From positions 295,833,973 through 295,897,972 of the forward strand of contig JARDYH010000002.1 of NCBI GenBank assembly GCA_029215795.1: a DNA stretch of 64,000 bases, written 5' to 3'. The DNA comes from Anniella stebbinsi (Eukaryota; Chordata; Lepidosauria; Squamata; Anniellidae). Below the pieces are notes generated by a model, which saw only the letters and a list, made by a program, of their open reading frames with translations, ran no database searches and was not told the DNA's origin. Each line of letters starts with the position of its first letter. Positions within the stretch are counted from its first letter, which is position 1. Shown in pieces: positions 54,241-64,000 of the stretch. Both the position numbers and the translations under genes were made by a program.

Positions 54241-55419
54241 TTGTACTAAATGACACACCGAAGCCCTAAAGATAGCAGGGGCCACTCCCTGTGCTTGGCT
54301 TCGTGAGTGGCAATTAAACTTTATATGAGACGGTTGTCAAAGCATGTGGGAAGTGAGAAGAGAAGCGATTGGGTGGCAAAATTAAAACAACTTTGCGTGG
54401 GAAGTGGATTCCAGGACTATGTGTGGAAACTCCAGTGTGTACTCTCCCCACCCCCCACTTTCTAGTTCTTGGTCTATTTCTTGGCATTGTTCTCTGAGCA
54501 CAATCACAGAGAGCTCCATCACACCAGCAATTTATCACACTCTCACCATGCCTGGTATGTGTTTTTGCAGCACGGTACTCACATGACATCATCCCTGTTC
54601 TACACTCATCTCGCCTCTTCCCCTCTGTTTTCCATCTTATTTTGGAGCAGGGAAAGTCCGTTTTTTCCCCTCCGTGTGCAAGAAAGCCATTCCTCCCTCC
54701 CGTGTATTGCTGTCCTTGTGCACTATCGGACTATCCCATTTTTCGTTGGGGACATGTGTGTCGAAGGGCAGTCTCGCTGACAAAAGAGGAGGGCGGAGCA
54801 GAACTCCACTCAACTGCTCAACCCTGAAGGGGGAGGGAGAGAGGGCACCTGAACACCCTGTGAAGAAGGCAAACGAGGCTGCCGCTACCCATACCCAGGA
54901 CTTGGTCCCATTCAGCTCTATGGTTCTTACTCCCGAGTAGGCATGTCTAAGTTTCCTGACCAGAACAATGGTCCACATTGTCCACAAACATTGTCCACAA
55001 ACTAATTGTAATACTTTCTCTTCACTTATCTTGTTGAATATAATCTTAGGGGAAAGCATAGTGCGTTGCTTAACAGTAATTGCACAGTTTCAGGCTGCTG
55101 TACTATTGTATTTGCACAGAAATCCAAAATATATTAGAAAATATTTAAATATATATATAAAAAAATAACTGCAGGGGGAAGGAGAATGTAAGAGGTGGGG
55201 CGGGAGATTTCACCAGCAGAGTAGCAATACAGGTGAAAAGATGCCTGAGTGCAACAATGCACATATGTGAAAGCACCCAGCACTCAACTCGCTAAGGAAA
55301 CAGAGGGGGAAACTGCGGATGCAAACCAGGGGGGAAAAGTAGGTGTGATGGAGCCCTGTGTCTCTGAAAAGGGGAAAGGCATGGAGAAAAATCCCAGAAT
55401 GCAGCTCTGCCTAGGGCAG
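54241..55419. other. No gene seen
   Basis: 54890-54950 holds a half unit of the AATCCTATGC repeat (CATTCAGCTCTATGGTTCTTACTC). The 140-codon minus frame at 54637-55059 and the plus frames opposite have no family. 55100-55170 is AT-rich. Confidence 0.45.
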
Positions 55420-55730
55420 GGCAACCTGTGCCCCTCCCTATATTTTGTCCTACAACTCCCATCATCCCTCACCATTAGCTATGCTTACTAGGGCTGCTGG
55501 GAGTTGTAGATCAAAAGATTTGAAGGGCCACCACCTCTGGACTCCAGGAGTCATAGCTTTAGAAGCGTCCCCTTCACTCCCTGCTAACTAATTCTGGAGG
55601 GAAGCCTTCCCCAACCTGGGGCTATCCAGCTATGTTGGACAGCAATTCCACATCATCCCATGTTGGCTGGGGATGATGGGGCCATAGTCCAACACATCTG
55701 GATGGCATCTGGTTTGAAAAGGGTGCTGTA
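55420..55730. mobile_element. Two palindromic MITEs of the 16351 family, side by side
   Basis: First unit about 55420-55540: CTACAACTCCCATCATCCC / CTGGGAGTTGTAG. Second unit about 55600-55730: GCCTTCCCCAACCTGGGGC, GGGATGATGGGGCCATAGTC, CAACACATCTGG. They are separated by about 60 bp. Confidence 0.65.
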
Positions 55731-56021
55731 GAGGAAGCATGATAAGAATGAGGCAGTTCCCCTTTAGGATATGCAGTAAGCTGCAGTCAGCCAAGCAGAG
55801 CCTGCTGTGAGACAGAAGAAGCTGGTGTGGGACCACAAAAGGGGAGGGGGTATCTAGTGAGGAGGAAGATACCCCTCACAGGAGCAGCTGTGACCCAAAC
55901 ATATTATCAGGAGGCTTCTACAAACACCTTCACATGCCTTCTAACTTGGCAAATCTATTAAACATAGTACAAGCACCATCTTCTTGAAACTTCCAGTACT
56001 GCAATGTAGCAATTTCCTTTG
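55731..56021. other. No gene seen
   Basis: Unassigned sequence leading to an AAT tract. Confidence 0.4.

Positions 56022-56059
<38 letters not shown>
56022..56059. repeat. (ATA)n microsatellite
   Basis: About twelve trinucleotides. Confidence 0.97.
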
Positions 56060-56083
56060 CCAACATGAATGATAGTTATATCA

Positions 56084-56403
56084 TAGGGTGACCAGATAAA
56101 ATCCAGGTCAGGGCTCATGTAACTTTAACAGTTGTAGAGAAAAGGGAATTTCAGCCAATGTCATTTGTATGCAATTAGTTCCTGGTGAAATTCCCTCTTC
56201 ATCACAACAGTTAAAGGTGCAGGCACTATACTAGAGTGACCATATACAAAAGAAGGCAGGGCCCCCACAACTTTAACTGTTGTGATGAAGAGGGAATTTC
56301 ACTAGGAACTAATTGCATACAAATGACACTGGCTGAAATTCCCCTTTCACTACAACTGTTAAAGTTACATGAGCCCTGACCTGGATGTTATCTGGTCACC
56401 CTA
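56084..56403. mobile_element. Hairpin hAT-like MITE, copy j
   Basis: Tips TAGGGTGACC and GGTCACCCTA. TTATATCA lies at 56076-56083 and 56406-56413; two extra bases (TA) separate the right tip from its repeat. A SINE starts directly after the right repeat. Confidence 0.93.
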
Positions 56404-56415
56404 TATTATATCATA

Positions 56416-56645
56416 GAGACAGTGTGGTGTAGCAGTTAAAGTGCTGGACTTGGATTTAAGAGATTCAGGTTCTAGTCCCCACTCAGCCATGACGTTCACT
56501 GGGAGACTTTGAGCCAATCACTGACTCTCAGTCTAACCTACCACACAGGGTTGTTGTGAAGATAAAATGGAGAGAAGGAGCCATCATGGGTTCTTTGCAA
56601 GAAGAAAACAGCAGGATATAAATGTAATAGTAAGGCTAATAAGAG
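56416..56645 (+). mobile_element. tRNA-derived SINE, near full length
   Basis: Box A-like GTGTAGCAGTTAAAGTGCTGG, box B-like AGGTTCTAGTCCCC, then ACTCAGCCATGACG, TCACTGGGAGACTTTGAGCC, TAACCTACCACACAGGGTTG, TTGTGAAGATAAAATGGAG, and a GGATATAAATGTAATAG tail. RNA polymerase III promoter layout. Degraded by scattered substitutions. Confidence 0.85.
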
Positions 56646-56872
56646 TAACAATACCAATCTCAATACCAAAACCAGTGACAATAACAATAGGCCAAATGAA
56701 ATTTTGGCCATGGTTTCTCAGGATGATCCACTTTGATGAAGTCACTTCCATTCTTCCCTTCCAATCTATAAAATGGGAAGAATTGCTCTGTGTTTCCTGC
56801 TTTAGATATTAACAATGATTGAAAAACGTTCAAGGGGTATCATGACGTGTACCATAAGCTCCAGCAAACTAC
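56646..56872. other. No gene seen
   Basis: ACAATACCAAT-type simple text following the SINE tail, then unassigned. Confidence 0.4.
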
Positions 56873-57008
56873 AGCCAGTTCTACACCTTGTGTCTAATAA
56901 TTACAAATGTGGAATAAATAGCAGGAAATAGTACTATGAAAATGTTATATGGAATGTGGATTGTGCCCCTTCAGTACCTCACTGTAAAGCAGTAGTGTAG
57001 ACCTAGCT
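56873..57008. mobile_element. GGCCAGATCTACACC-type MITE, copy 3, degraded
   Basis: AGCCAGTTCTACACC ... GTAGTGTAGACCTAGCTT, with AGTACTATGAAAATG and TATATGGAATGTG inside, as in 16972-17194. Confidence 0.55.
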
Positions 57009-57121
57009 TACCTTTGGACTGATCTCTTAGGAGAAGCCATACTGGACTTCCAAATTGCAGATGTCATTGTCTTTCCATCTGTTCAATCGGCCATTCCTTA
57101 CTTTGTCAGTCTAAAATATTA

Positions 57122-57164
<43 letters not shown>

Positions 57165-57177
57165 CACCACCACCACC
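57122..57177. repeat. (CT)n(AC)n(CAC)n compound microsatellite
   Basis: CT to 57140, AC to about 57163, then CAC triplets to 57177. Confidence 0.96.
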
Positions 57178-58033
57178 GTAATTCATTATCACTGCTTCTT
57201 TTCTTCCTCTGCTGTTTATGTGTCTGGATCTTGCTTTGGCACTAGCCAGTTCTATTAGATGGCCCCTGGGAATCCTGTCTGCTGAACAACTTTATTTTCC
57301 TGTTATTAAAGTGATGTGAAACTAGCCTGTGCCAATCAGCTCAAGAAACAGGTTTGCGTAATCTGGATAATGAGAGCTGACTGAGATGTCTAACGTAGCA
57401 GAGATTTTGAGGAAACCTGATCGTGCCTTTGGATTTGTTGTTGTTCTTTAGAATCGATTAACTCCTTGATTTACTATGCAGGATGAAGGTGCAATTTCTT
57501 GCCATGTGCCAGTTATGGAGAGACAACCAATGGGAATAGCCATTTGATGCATCAGTCAGTCTGTGGAATTTAGAGGGGAGATTGAGAACATGAATCAGAT
57601 TGGCCCATTTGTAAAGAAAGTGGATTTTCTGAATGTTAGAAAACCATTGTAATCAGATTCCAAACTGTAAGGCACAACAGATAGACATAAGGCCCAGAGA
57701 GGAACTTGACTCCCCATGCACATCAAGGTTCCATTGGATTAAAGAGTCTATGTGAATTATTTTAGTTTGTTCCATTTTTATCTAAGCCTCCAAGATCAGG
57801 TATTGGCCTTTGGTGGAATCAGCATGCCAATTCTGAAAGACCATTTGTCTTTCCAAATGCGCATTCATGTGTTAAACTGGACCAGTGTGCACACCCCTAC
57901 AGCCATTCCACAAAACCTACAGCATAATCACATTTGATACACATACTTATGAGCTCTGCCTTCTACAAATGAGTTCAGAAGAAGAGAGCTTGTTAACTAT
58001 GGAGACTGCCGCATTTTATTATAATATGGCGAT
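57178..58033. other. Non-repetitive stretch, no gene
   Basis: No repeat signature, no exon. Includes the candidate block below. Confidence 0.5.
57200..57680. promoter_or_regulatory. Candidate conserved non-coding block
   Basis: Repeat-free sequence with TTATTTTCCTGTTATTAAAG, GTAATCTGGATAATGAGAGC, GAATCGATTAACTCCTTGAT and no long frame. Texture like a conserved enhancer. Confidence 0.25.
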
Positions 58034-59060
58034 TAGGGATGTGCACGGCTAGAAATATCAGAATCGGAATCGGATCGGAATTTCCGATATTAAAAATATC
58101 AGATCCAATCATATCAGAGGGTGCCTGGATTTGATCAGATCCGATATCTGATCAATATCAAAAGTTCAGATCCAATTACGGACCGCCATTTCAGATGTTT
58201 TCCCATAGGCTTGCATTGGGGGAAAGAAAGTTTTCCCCCAATGCAAGCCTATGTAGAAAAACACTGGGCTGGCACTCCCTCCCTCCCCCAACTTGCGCTC
58301 CCTTCCCCCACTCAAGCTCCTTACCTGCTGCTGCCGCCACCCCATACTACTGCTAAACAAGCTTTTTGGCCTGTTCCTCTGTACAGAGAAGCGCCGACGC
58401 TTCTCTGTACAGAGGAACAGGCCAAAAAGCCTGTTTAGCAGTAGTACGGGGCAGCGGCAGGGAAGGCCGCAGGTAAAGGGGGGACTGCCTTCCCTCCCCC
58501 ACTCGTGCTCCTTACCTGCGGCCTTCCCCACCGCCACCGCCACTGCCACCGCTGACCCGTACTAGTGCTAAACAGGCTTTTCGGCCTGTTCCTCTTCACA
58601 GAAAAGTGCAGAGTGATGTCATCATCACTTGGCACTTCTCTGTACAGAGGAACAGGCCAAAAAGCCAGTTTAGCAGTAGTATGGGGCAGCGGTGGCACCA
58701 GCATGGAGGCAGCGGAGGCAGTGGCAGAGGCAGCGGAGGCAGGTAAGAAGCATGAGTGGGGGAGGGAGCGCGAGTGGGGGGGGAGCGCAAGAGCGGGGAG
58801 GGAGGGAGTGCCAGCCCAGTGTTTTTCCCCATAGGCTTGCATTGGGGGAAAGCTTTCTTTCCCCCATTGCAAGCCTATGGGGAAAATACCTGAAATGGCG
58901 GTCCGAATATCCGATATGTCCGACAGTGATCAGACATATGGATATTGGGTCCGATCAGATAGGGCCACCTGAGGAAATTATTGTTATCGGTAATTGGATG
59001 TCTGACAACGACCTTATCGGTTTGTTATCGGACATCGGACAGATACGATACACATCCCTA
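58034..59060. mobile_element. Fold-back element F4 (hAT-like MITE)
   Basis: Starts TAGGGATGTGCACGGC and ends GATACACATCCCTA, flanks ATGGCGAT / ATGGCTTT (6 of 8). End regions are made of ATCGGA / TCCGATAT words; two family hairpins (58202-58252, 58827-58882) and two inner palindromes around AACAGGCCAAAAAGCC (58350-58440, 58565-58680), the second centred on TGATGTCATCATCAC. No transposase. The 145-codon frame across it is a by-product of the palindromes. Confidence 0.87.
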
Positions 59061-59688
59061 ATGGCTTTACACCAGTGATACTACTGCCAAGGAAAAAGTA
59101 TAGCATGGATATCTAACAGGGGGCATATTTTCACAGTAAACACATGGTTGCTAAAAAATAAAAAAAATACATAGCTGCAGCTGCCCCAGGCTCCAAAGTG
59201 ACCTGCATTTAAGGGTTCATTTTCTTGCAGATTTGAAGACTAGGAAGGTGTATACAACTGTGCCTTTTAAACAGAGTCACCTGCCATTAGATCCTTGCAC
59301 CGCCTCCCTCCTCTACTAACTAATGTCTATCGGATGTTTGTGAGGAGCTCTCCACATCTACAGATGTACACATGGAGAGTTCCTACATGTGAGAAGGGAT
59401 CCTGCCCTATCTGGGTCTGTTGTTAGATGTAGGAGGGAAGGCAGAGCATGGTTCCAGCAGCAGACAGAGCTAGCCCAGGTGGCCCCCTTTGCACATTTAT
59501 TGAATGTGTTGAGTGAGTCCTTTGTTCCTCCTCAAAGCATATACTGTTTAGAAGTCCTGCCTGGTTCTATCAAGCAGTGTTTGATCTGTAATGGCTCATT
59601 CATATGTGCAGCAAGTCATGCTGCAGTCCTCAAGAGATGAACATGCAAATGGAAATCAGCACTACTACCAGATTCAGATTTCTAGTGA
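59061..59688. other. No gene seen
   Basis: Short inverted pair GAGCTCTCCACATCTAC / GTACACATGGAGAGTTC near 59345-59385. Unassigned otherwise. Confidence 0.45.
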
Positions 59689-60067
59689 GAGAACATAAGA
59701 GCCAAACTGGATCAGACCAAGGGTCCATCTAGTCCAGCACTCTGTTCAAACAGTGGCCAACTAGCTGTTGACCAAGGACCCACAAGCAGGACACAGTGCA
59801 ACAGCACCCTCCCATCCATGTTCCCCAGCAACTGTTGTATATAGGCATCATGCTTCTGTTACTGGAGGTAGCACATAGCCATCAGGATTAGTAGCCATTG
59901 ATAGCTTTCTGCTCCAGGAATTTATCCAACCCCCTTTTAAAGCCATCCAAATTGGTGGCCATCACTGCATCTTGTGGTAGTGAATTCCATAGTTTAACTA
60001 TGTGCTATGGGAAGAAGTACTTCCTTTTATTTGTCCTGAATCTCGCACCAATCAGCTTCATCAGGAT
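59689..60067 (+). repeat. 'cataagaacataag' sauropsid repeat, longest copy
   Basis: GAGAACATAAGAGCCAAACTGG, CAGACCAAGGGTCCATCTAG, CAGTGGCCAACTAGCTGTTG, CTGGAGGTAGCACATAGCC, TTATCCAACCCCCTTTTAAAG, TTGTGGTAGTGAATTCCATAG, GGAAGAAGTACTTCCTTTTA. It covers both the part at 44128-44405 and the part at 36085-36290, and ties those two fragments into one family. Confidence 0.8.
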
Positions 60068-61865
60068 CTAGTATTATGGGATGGGCATGTTTGCTGGGTA
60101 AAAACTGTACAGTGTGATGAGGATATGTGTACTTGTAAATACATGCCGGGCATGCACCAGGAAACTGCATAGAAACAGACACATGTCTTCTGTAGCAAAA
60201 CGCAGGTGTGCCTAAAAATGCCTCTGCCATGCAAACCATGAATCAGTCCTATCTTGCAGAATATCCCAGTTATTTCCCAGAAATAGCCCCCCCCAATAAA
60301 CAAATGGCCCTTCATAAAGTTCTCATTTCTTTCATTGTTAATAGAACATATTTTGGACCTTAGAGTATCTTTCATTTCAAGGTGTTTTGTCCCTGTCTAG
60401 TTTCATTTAAAGGGTGTCTATTAAGTCATTTTAGAATCTGAGTACTGAGAGGTCTCTTTGACTATCCACTGCATCAAACCCACTTCTGCTACAGATTTCA
60501 GGATCAATGAAAACCGACCTATAAATATAAAAACAAAAGAAAATAAGCCAAAAGGTCATTATTTTTATATGCTTTTTAAAAAAGTATTTTTTGTCATTTC
60601 ATTCACACTGCTGATAGGCTTGAAACAAAACAAACAATATATCTATTTCATATTCCAGATCCTAATAGAACAGGTAATGATGGAAACATCCATAGTCCAT
60701 TTCAAGTGAAATATTAATAATTTGTTATTCTGAAATACGAATACTCTGGCTAAAAAAGAGCAAACTGGTTCCTTGACATGTCCCATCTTGCATTCATTTT
60801 AATCTGTTCATTCTGTGCAAGACTGAGTGAGAATTTAGACACACACACAGCCATTTTTAACGGAGCCATTTTCCCCTTCTAATTATGTATTCTTTACTTA
60901 TTAATCAGTGCTACAATTTCCTCTGACATTTAACATAGGCATGCATTATTTTCATTCATTCCACAAATTAGTAATTCACTGTATCACTATACACATGGCA
61001 AAGACATTGCAAATGTAAATAAATGTAGGCATATCAGGTTTAACCGCTTCTCTCAGAAATGATATATTTTTTAATGTGGTGTAACTCGCAATCAAACTGA
61101 ATGTCATCGCAGCTTCAAAGAGAATGAGGAGGTCTCCTACAAACTTAATTTTCACACACACACACAAATCCTGGCATTTGAGCAAAAATAATGAAGTCTC
61201 TGAAACTGCAGAAAGAGGAATGCAACTAATAACTGTATTTATGTTCTTAAGTACTGCTTTTCATTCTCAAAATAGCATGGCTCATTTCTATTAAATAAAT
61301 ATCCTAATTGGCTCTTGCAAATGCAAATTTCAACAACAATATTTAATGCAGAATAATAAGATGTGTTATAAGCAACAGCTTTGCAGATTCTTTGATTGTA
61401 AATAAGAGATTAGTTTTAAATTCAGATGTGCTGAACAGGTTGGCAGAATTTCAGGTACCAGTAGATTTAGGATGCTTGCCAACCTGTGGGAAGTACAAGT
61501 ATATTTATAACACACTGGGTTGTCACCCCTCCCCACCACGTTTTTGTGTTCAGTCTGAATATTTGTCTTCATAAATTTTCACAGGAAATCAGAGATTTTT
61601 CTTATTTTTATTTTTTTGGAAAGTGGGTTGTTTTGATTTCTCGATATCTACCCAACCGCATTCTTGTCCACTGGTAGCAATTGTGACCAGGCAACATTGA
61701 TTTTTTTCGCACAGTACGGTAGAAGCTATAGGTGTAAAAAGGACCTAAATGGACATAGAAGGATCTTTCCCCTTTCATTAAACAGAAAGAAGAGTCAATA
61801 GGTAGCTGCAAAGAAACTGAGAGATGGCAAGCACCATTGTGAACACTGAGGTAAGGAAGATTATG
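60068..61865. other. Long AT-rich stretch without recognised genes
   Basis: No dispersed repeat. Contains a candidate conserved block (60740-61420). The 104-codon minus frame at 60061-60375 has no family. Confidence 0.5.
60740..61420. promoter_or_regulatory. Candidate conserved non-coding block
   Basis: About 680 bp, AT-rich but complex: TTCTAATTATGTATTC, CACAAATTAGTAATTCAC, GCATGCATTATTTTCATTC, CTATTAAATAAATATCC. Several TAAT/ATTA cores and an octamer-like ATGCAAAT (61319-61326). No long frame. Conservation untested. Confidence 0.3.
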
Positions 61866-62036
61866 TCGGGTGACCATGTGAAAAGGATGACATGGCTCCT
61901 GTATTTTTATGAGTTGTATAGAAAAGGGAATTCAGCAGGTGTCATTTATATGCCTGCAGCATCTGGTGAAATTCCCTCTTCATCACAACAGTTAAAGCTG
62001 CAGGAGCCCTACCCTCTTTTGTAGAGTGACCAGATA
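61866..62036. mobile_element. Half copy of the hairpin MITE (divergent subfamily)
   Basis: TCGGGTGACCATGTGAAAAGG at the left, then one arm of the copy c type (CAGCAGGTGTCATTTATATGC, AAAGCTGCAGGAGCCC) and a break within the loop at TAGAGTGACCAGATA. The second arm is missing. No clear target duplication. Confidence 0.8.
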
Positions 62037-62435
62037 CTGCAATGCAGATCCTGGGACTCAGAGTGTCATCAGACGGGTGGGGGGAATTGTGTCTCCTTAT
62101 GGTTGTTTCCCACACACACACACTTCTGTCCCATGATATTTCCTCTTTCTTCACACAGGGGAAGAAAGAAGAAGTAAACAATGACCACATGGCCTATTCA
62201 GTGGCCATTTTTATAGTGCCACTTTTCTTGCACCCAGTAGGAAGAGGCAGGACATTTCATTTCAATTTTAAAAATTCAGATTTACTGGGGTCTATTTTGT
62301 GACAGGAAGAAGGACAGAAGGAGCAGGAGACTCATGGGAGGTGGACATCGTCATAAAAAGGACCCACAAACATCCGTACGTGGGCAATAACAAGTGTGTG
62401 ATAAAACATTCGTTTGATGGTGCTCTCTGTGCTGG
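62037..62435. other. No gene seen
   Basis: A CA run is at 62110-62123. Unassigned. Confidence 0.45.
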
Positions 62436-62790
62436 CTCCAGGTTTTTGCTGGTCCTTTGGAAAGCCATCCTCCATGGGAACCCTCCCTCAGGGACTCTAC
62501 CTTCTCACCACCATTGTCACCGGCTGCTATTGGTCCTTGTCCTCTTTCTCATTGTTGCACCACTTGCTTGCTCGATGGGCAGAGAGTAAGTAGCCAGTGA
62601 GCAAGCAGGTAGTGGTATCGACTGCTCCTCCTGCTCACCACCACTGTTGCCAGAGCGGAAGGCAGGTGAATAAGGAGGTTGCAATGGTGAAGAGAAGGAG
62701 CCAGTCCAAAGGTCTCCTGTCAGTGGACCTCTGCTGGAATGTGAGCCTTGGGAAGGTGCCCAGCCATGCCTGCCCTTGACGCTGGCCCTG
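62436..62790 (+). repeat. Interspersed repeat R350, copy 3
   Basis: GGCTCCAGGTTTTTGCTGG, CTACCTTCTCACCACCATTG, CCACTTGCTTGCTCGATGGG, GTTGCAATGGTGAAGAGAAG, GGTGCCCAGCCATGCCTGCC, matching 31118-31435 and, more weakly, 5580-5910. Confidence 0.68.
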
Positions 62791-62804
62791 CTGTGGCTTT
62801 ATTT

Positions 62805-63124
62805 TAGGCTGACCAGATAAAATCCAGGTCAGGGCTCATGTAACTTTAACAGTTGTAGAGCAAAGGGGATTTCAGCCAGTGTCATTTGTATGCAATTAGT
62901 TCCTGGTGAAATTCCCTCTTCATCACAACAGTTAAAGTTGTGGGGGCCCTGCCTTCTTTTGTATCTGGTCACTCTAGTATAGTGCCTGCAACTTTAACTA
63001 TTGTGATGAAGAGGGAATTTCACCAGGAACTAATTGCAGACAAATGACACTGGCTGAAATTCCCTTTTCACTACAACTGTTAAAGTTACATGAGCCCTGA
63101 CCTGGATTTTATCTGGTCACCCTA
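62805..63124. mobile_element. Hairpin hAT-like MITE, copy k
   Basis: Tips TAGGCTGACC and GGTCACCCTA; perfect duplication CTTTATTT (62797-62804 and 63125-63132). Loop orientation as in copies a, b, d and g. It inserted next to the end of repeat R350 copy 3. Confidence 0.95.
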
Positions 63125-63132
63125 CTTTATTT

Positions 63133-63804
63133 CATATCAGCAAGCCTGGGTCCGCAAGCCTGGGATGGTTAAATCTATGCAACATGTGCTTTTTTATTTG
63201 CTGTTGTTTTATTCCATCTAGGATTTTTACTAATCTTAATTGGGGCTGCTGTGTTGAGCTGATTAATTGATTCGGGGAGGGGGGGAATCTGAATAATCTG
63301 AAAGTAGATTTTTTTAAAAAAAATGCTTGAATTTTAATAGATGGAAGGCAGCAACTTAGAAGAAGCGTAACTTCCCTTTCATGCAGGAGGGATGCTTTTT
63401 GGCAGTGGAGGCTGGCTAAAGCACCTTGGATAGTTTCTTTAGAGTTCTGGCTGGTTCTGACTGAAACCCAGGGTGGATTCATCGCCCTGCTGACATCAGA
63501 GCCACCAGCCTCCCTTGCTTTTTGATGCCTGCTGAAATGTACATGCATCATCCCCAAACAACAGAACTATTGTTTTCCCCATATGCAAATTTAATCAATG
63601 TGAACCAGTTCACATGCATGGATGAATCAGTTAAGATTTACTTAATTAGGCAACAGCATTCATCTTAATGGTTTTATGTTGTGTGTGTTTGGGGGGGAAG
63701 TTGCTGTTTTTAAGTGTTTTGTCTGGTTGTTTATGTATCATGATTCTTGAGAACTGTTGATTGAAATGCCTCCAGTTTGATTAAAGAATGTAGATTAATT
63801 TTAC
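63133..63804. other. No gene seen
   Basis: The 141-codon minus frame at 63132-63557 begins and ends in unassigned DNA with no recognisable domain. G runs at about 63277-63285 and 63690-63697. Confidence 0.4.
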
Positions 63805-64000
63805 CAAAGAATGTATTACTGCAATATGTTCTACATGAGGCTGCCTTTGAAAATGGTTCAGAAGCTGCAGCCTGTGCAAAATGCAGCAGCCAGATTGATA
63901 GTGGGGACCATAAAGTCTGAAAATATAACAGTGATTCTGGATTATTTGCACTGGCAAACTGGGAGCTCTGTATACAGCTGTGGGTTGATGTCGCAATAAG
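63805..64000 (+). mobile_element. Non-LTR retrotransposon fragment, runs off the window
   Basis: One open frame (63811-63999) reads YYCNMFYMRLPLKMVQKLQ, VQNAAARLIVGT, then ENITVILDYLHWQ. The order (D)YCN..Y..LP, LQ.VQNAAARL, I..L..LHW is the region just after the reverse transcriptase in CR1/L2/Rex-like LINEs and would precede the part preserved at 23839. The frame appears to have lost the usual LPV after LHW. Continues beyond 64000. Confidence 0.85.

Noticed and set aside
56416..56500. A true tRNA gene (box A and box B present)
   Set aside because: The cloverleaf is degraded and the sequence continues into the conserved SINE body, so it is a SINE head and not a tRNA gene.

Overview
The window reads as non-coding vertebrate DNA, most likely from a squamate reptile (lizard or snake). 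The signs are a CR1-like LINE tail, tRNA-derived SINEs of the type common in squamates, several hAT-type miniature elements, many short tandem repeats, and no supportable exon of any host gene on either strand. The only protein-coding traces are decayed C-terminal pieces of non-LTR retrotransposon polymerases, at about 23830-24144, 34246-34384 and 63805-64000.

Layout: 1-5500 holds two long palindromic 'fold-back' elements (1-795 and 4219-5489), of a family that returns at 29987-30852 and 58034-59060. From 9.9 kb on, a second family dominates: hairpin elements of about 320 bp with arms of about 140 bp and tips TAGG(G/C)TGACC. There are eleven full copies (9953, 10523, 17278, 18451, 19709, 36486, 42296, 42921, 48974, 56084, 62805) and one half copy (61866). 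Six have perfect 8-bp target duplications, one is ambiguous between 8 and 9 bp, one is perfect but offset by two bases, and three are diverged, as expected for the hAT superfamily. Two larger relatives with the same tips lie at 26347-28704 and 32730-34201; the second is an internally deleted form and splits a SINE. A composite of 4.2 kb at 18035-22250 carries an internal direct duplication in which one copy holds a hairpin element and the other preserves the empty site. At 42281-43260 five repeats are stacked inside or against each other.

The stretches between repeats are AT-rich and apparently single-copy. Several (about 2270-2480, 22350-23220, 40110-40330, 47560-48080, 50080-50720, 53830-54240, 57200-57680, 60740-61420) look like conserved non-coding sequence of a gene desert or a long intron, but that is a judgement from texture and homeodomain-type motifs only. 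One holds a tidy array of three TAATTA sites spaced exactly 8 bp apart (40127-40148).

No gene system, CRISPR array, operon or RNA gene was found. The genes cannot be said to work together because none is supported. The interest lies in transposon architecture: arms that change together, nested insertions that date one another, splice-donor-like and CRE-like motifs built into the fold-back family, and an LINE 3' stem-loop shared by three copies.
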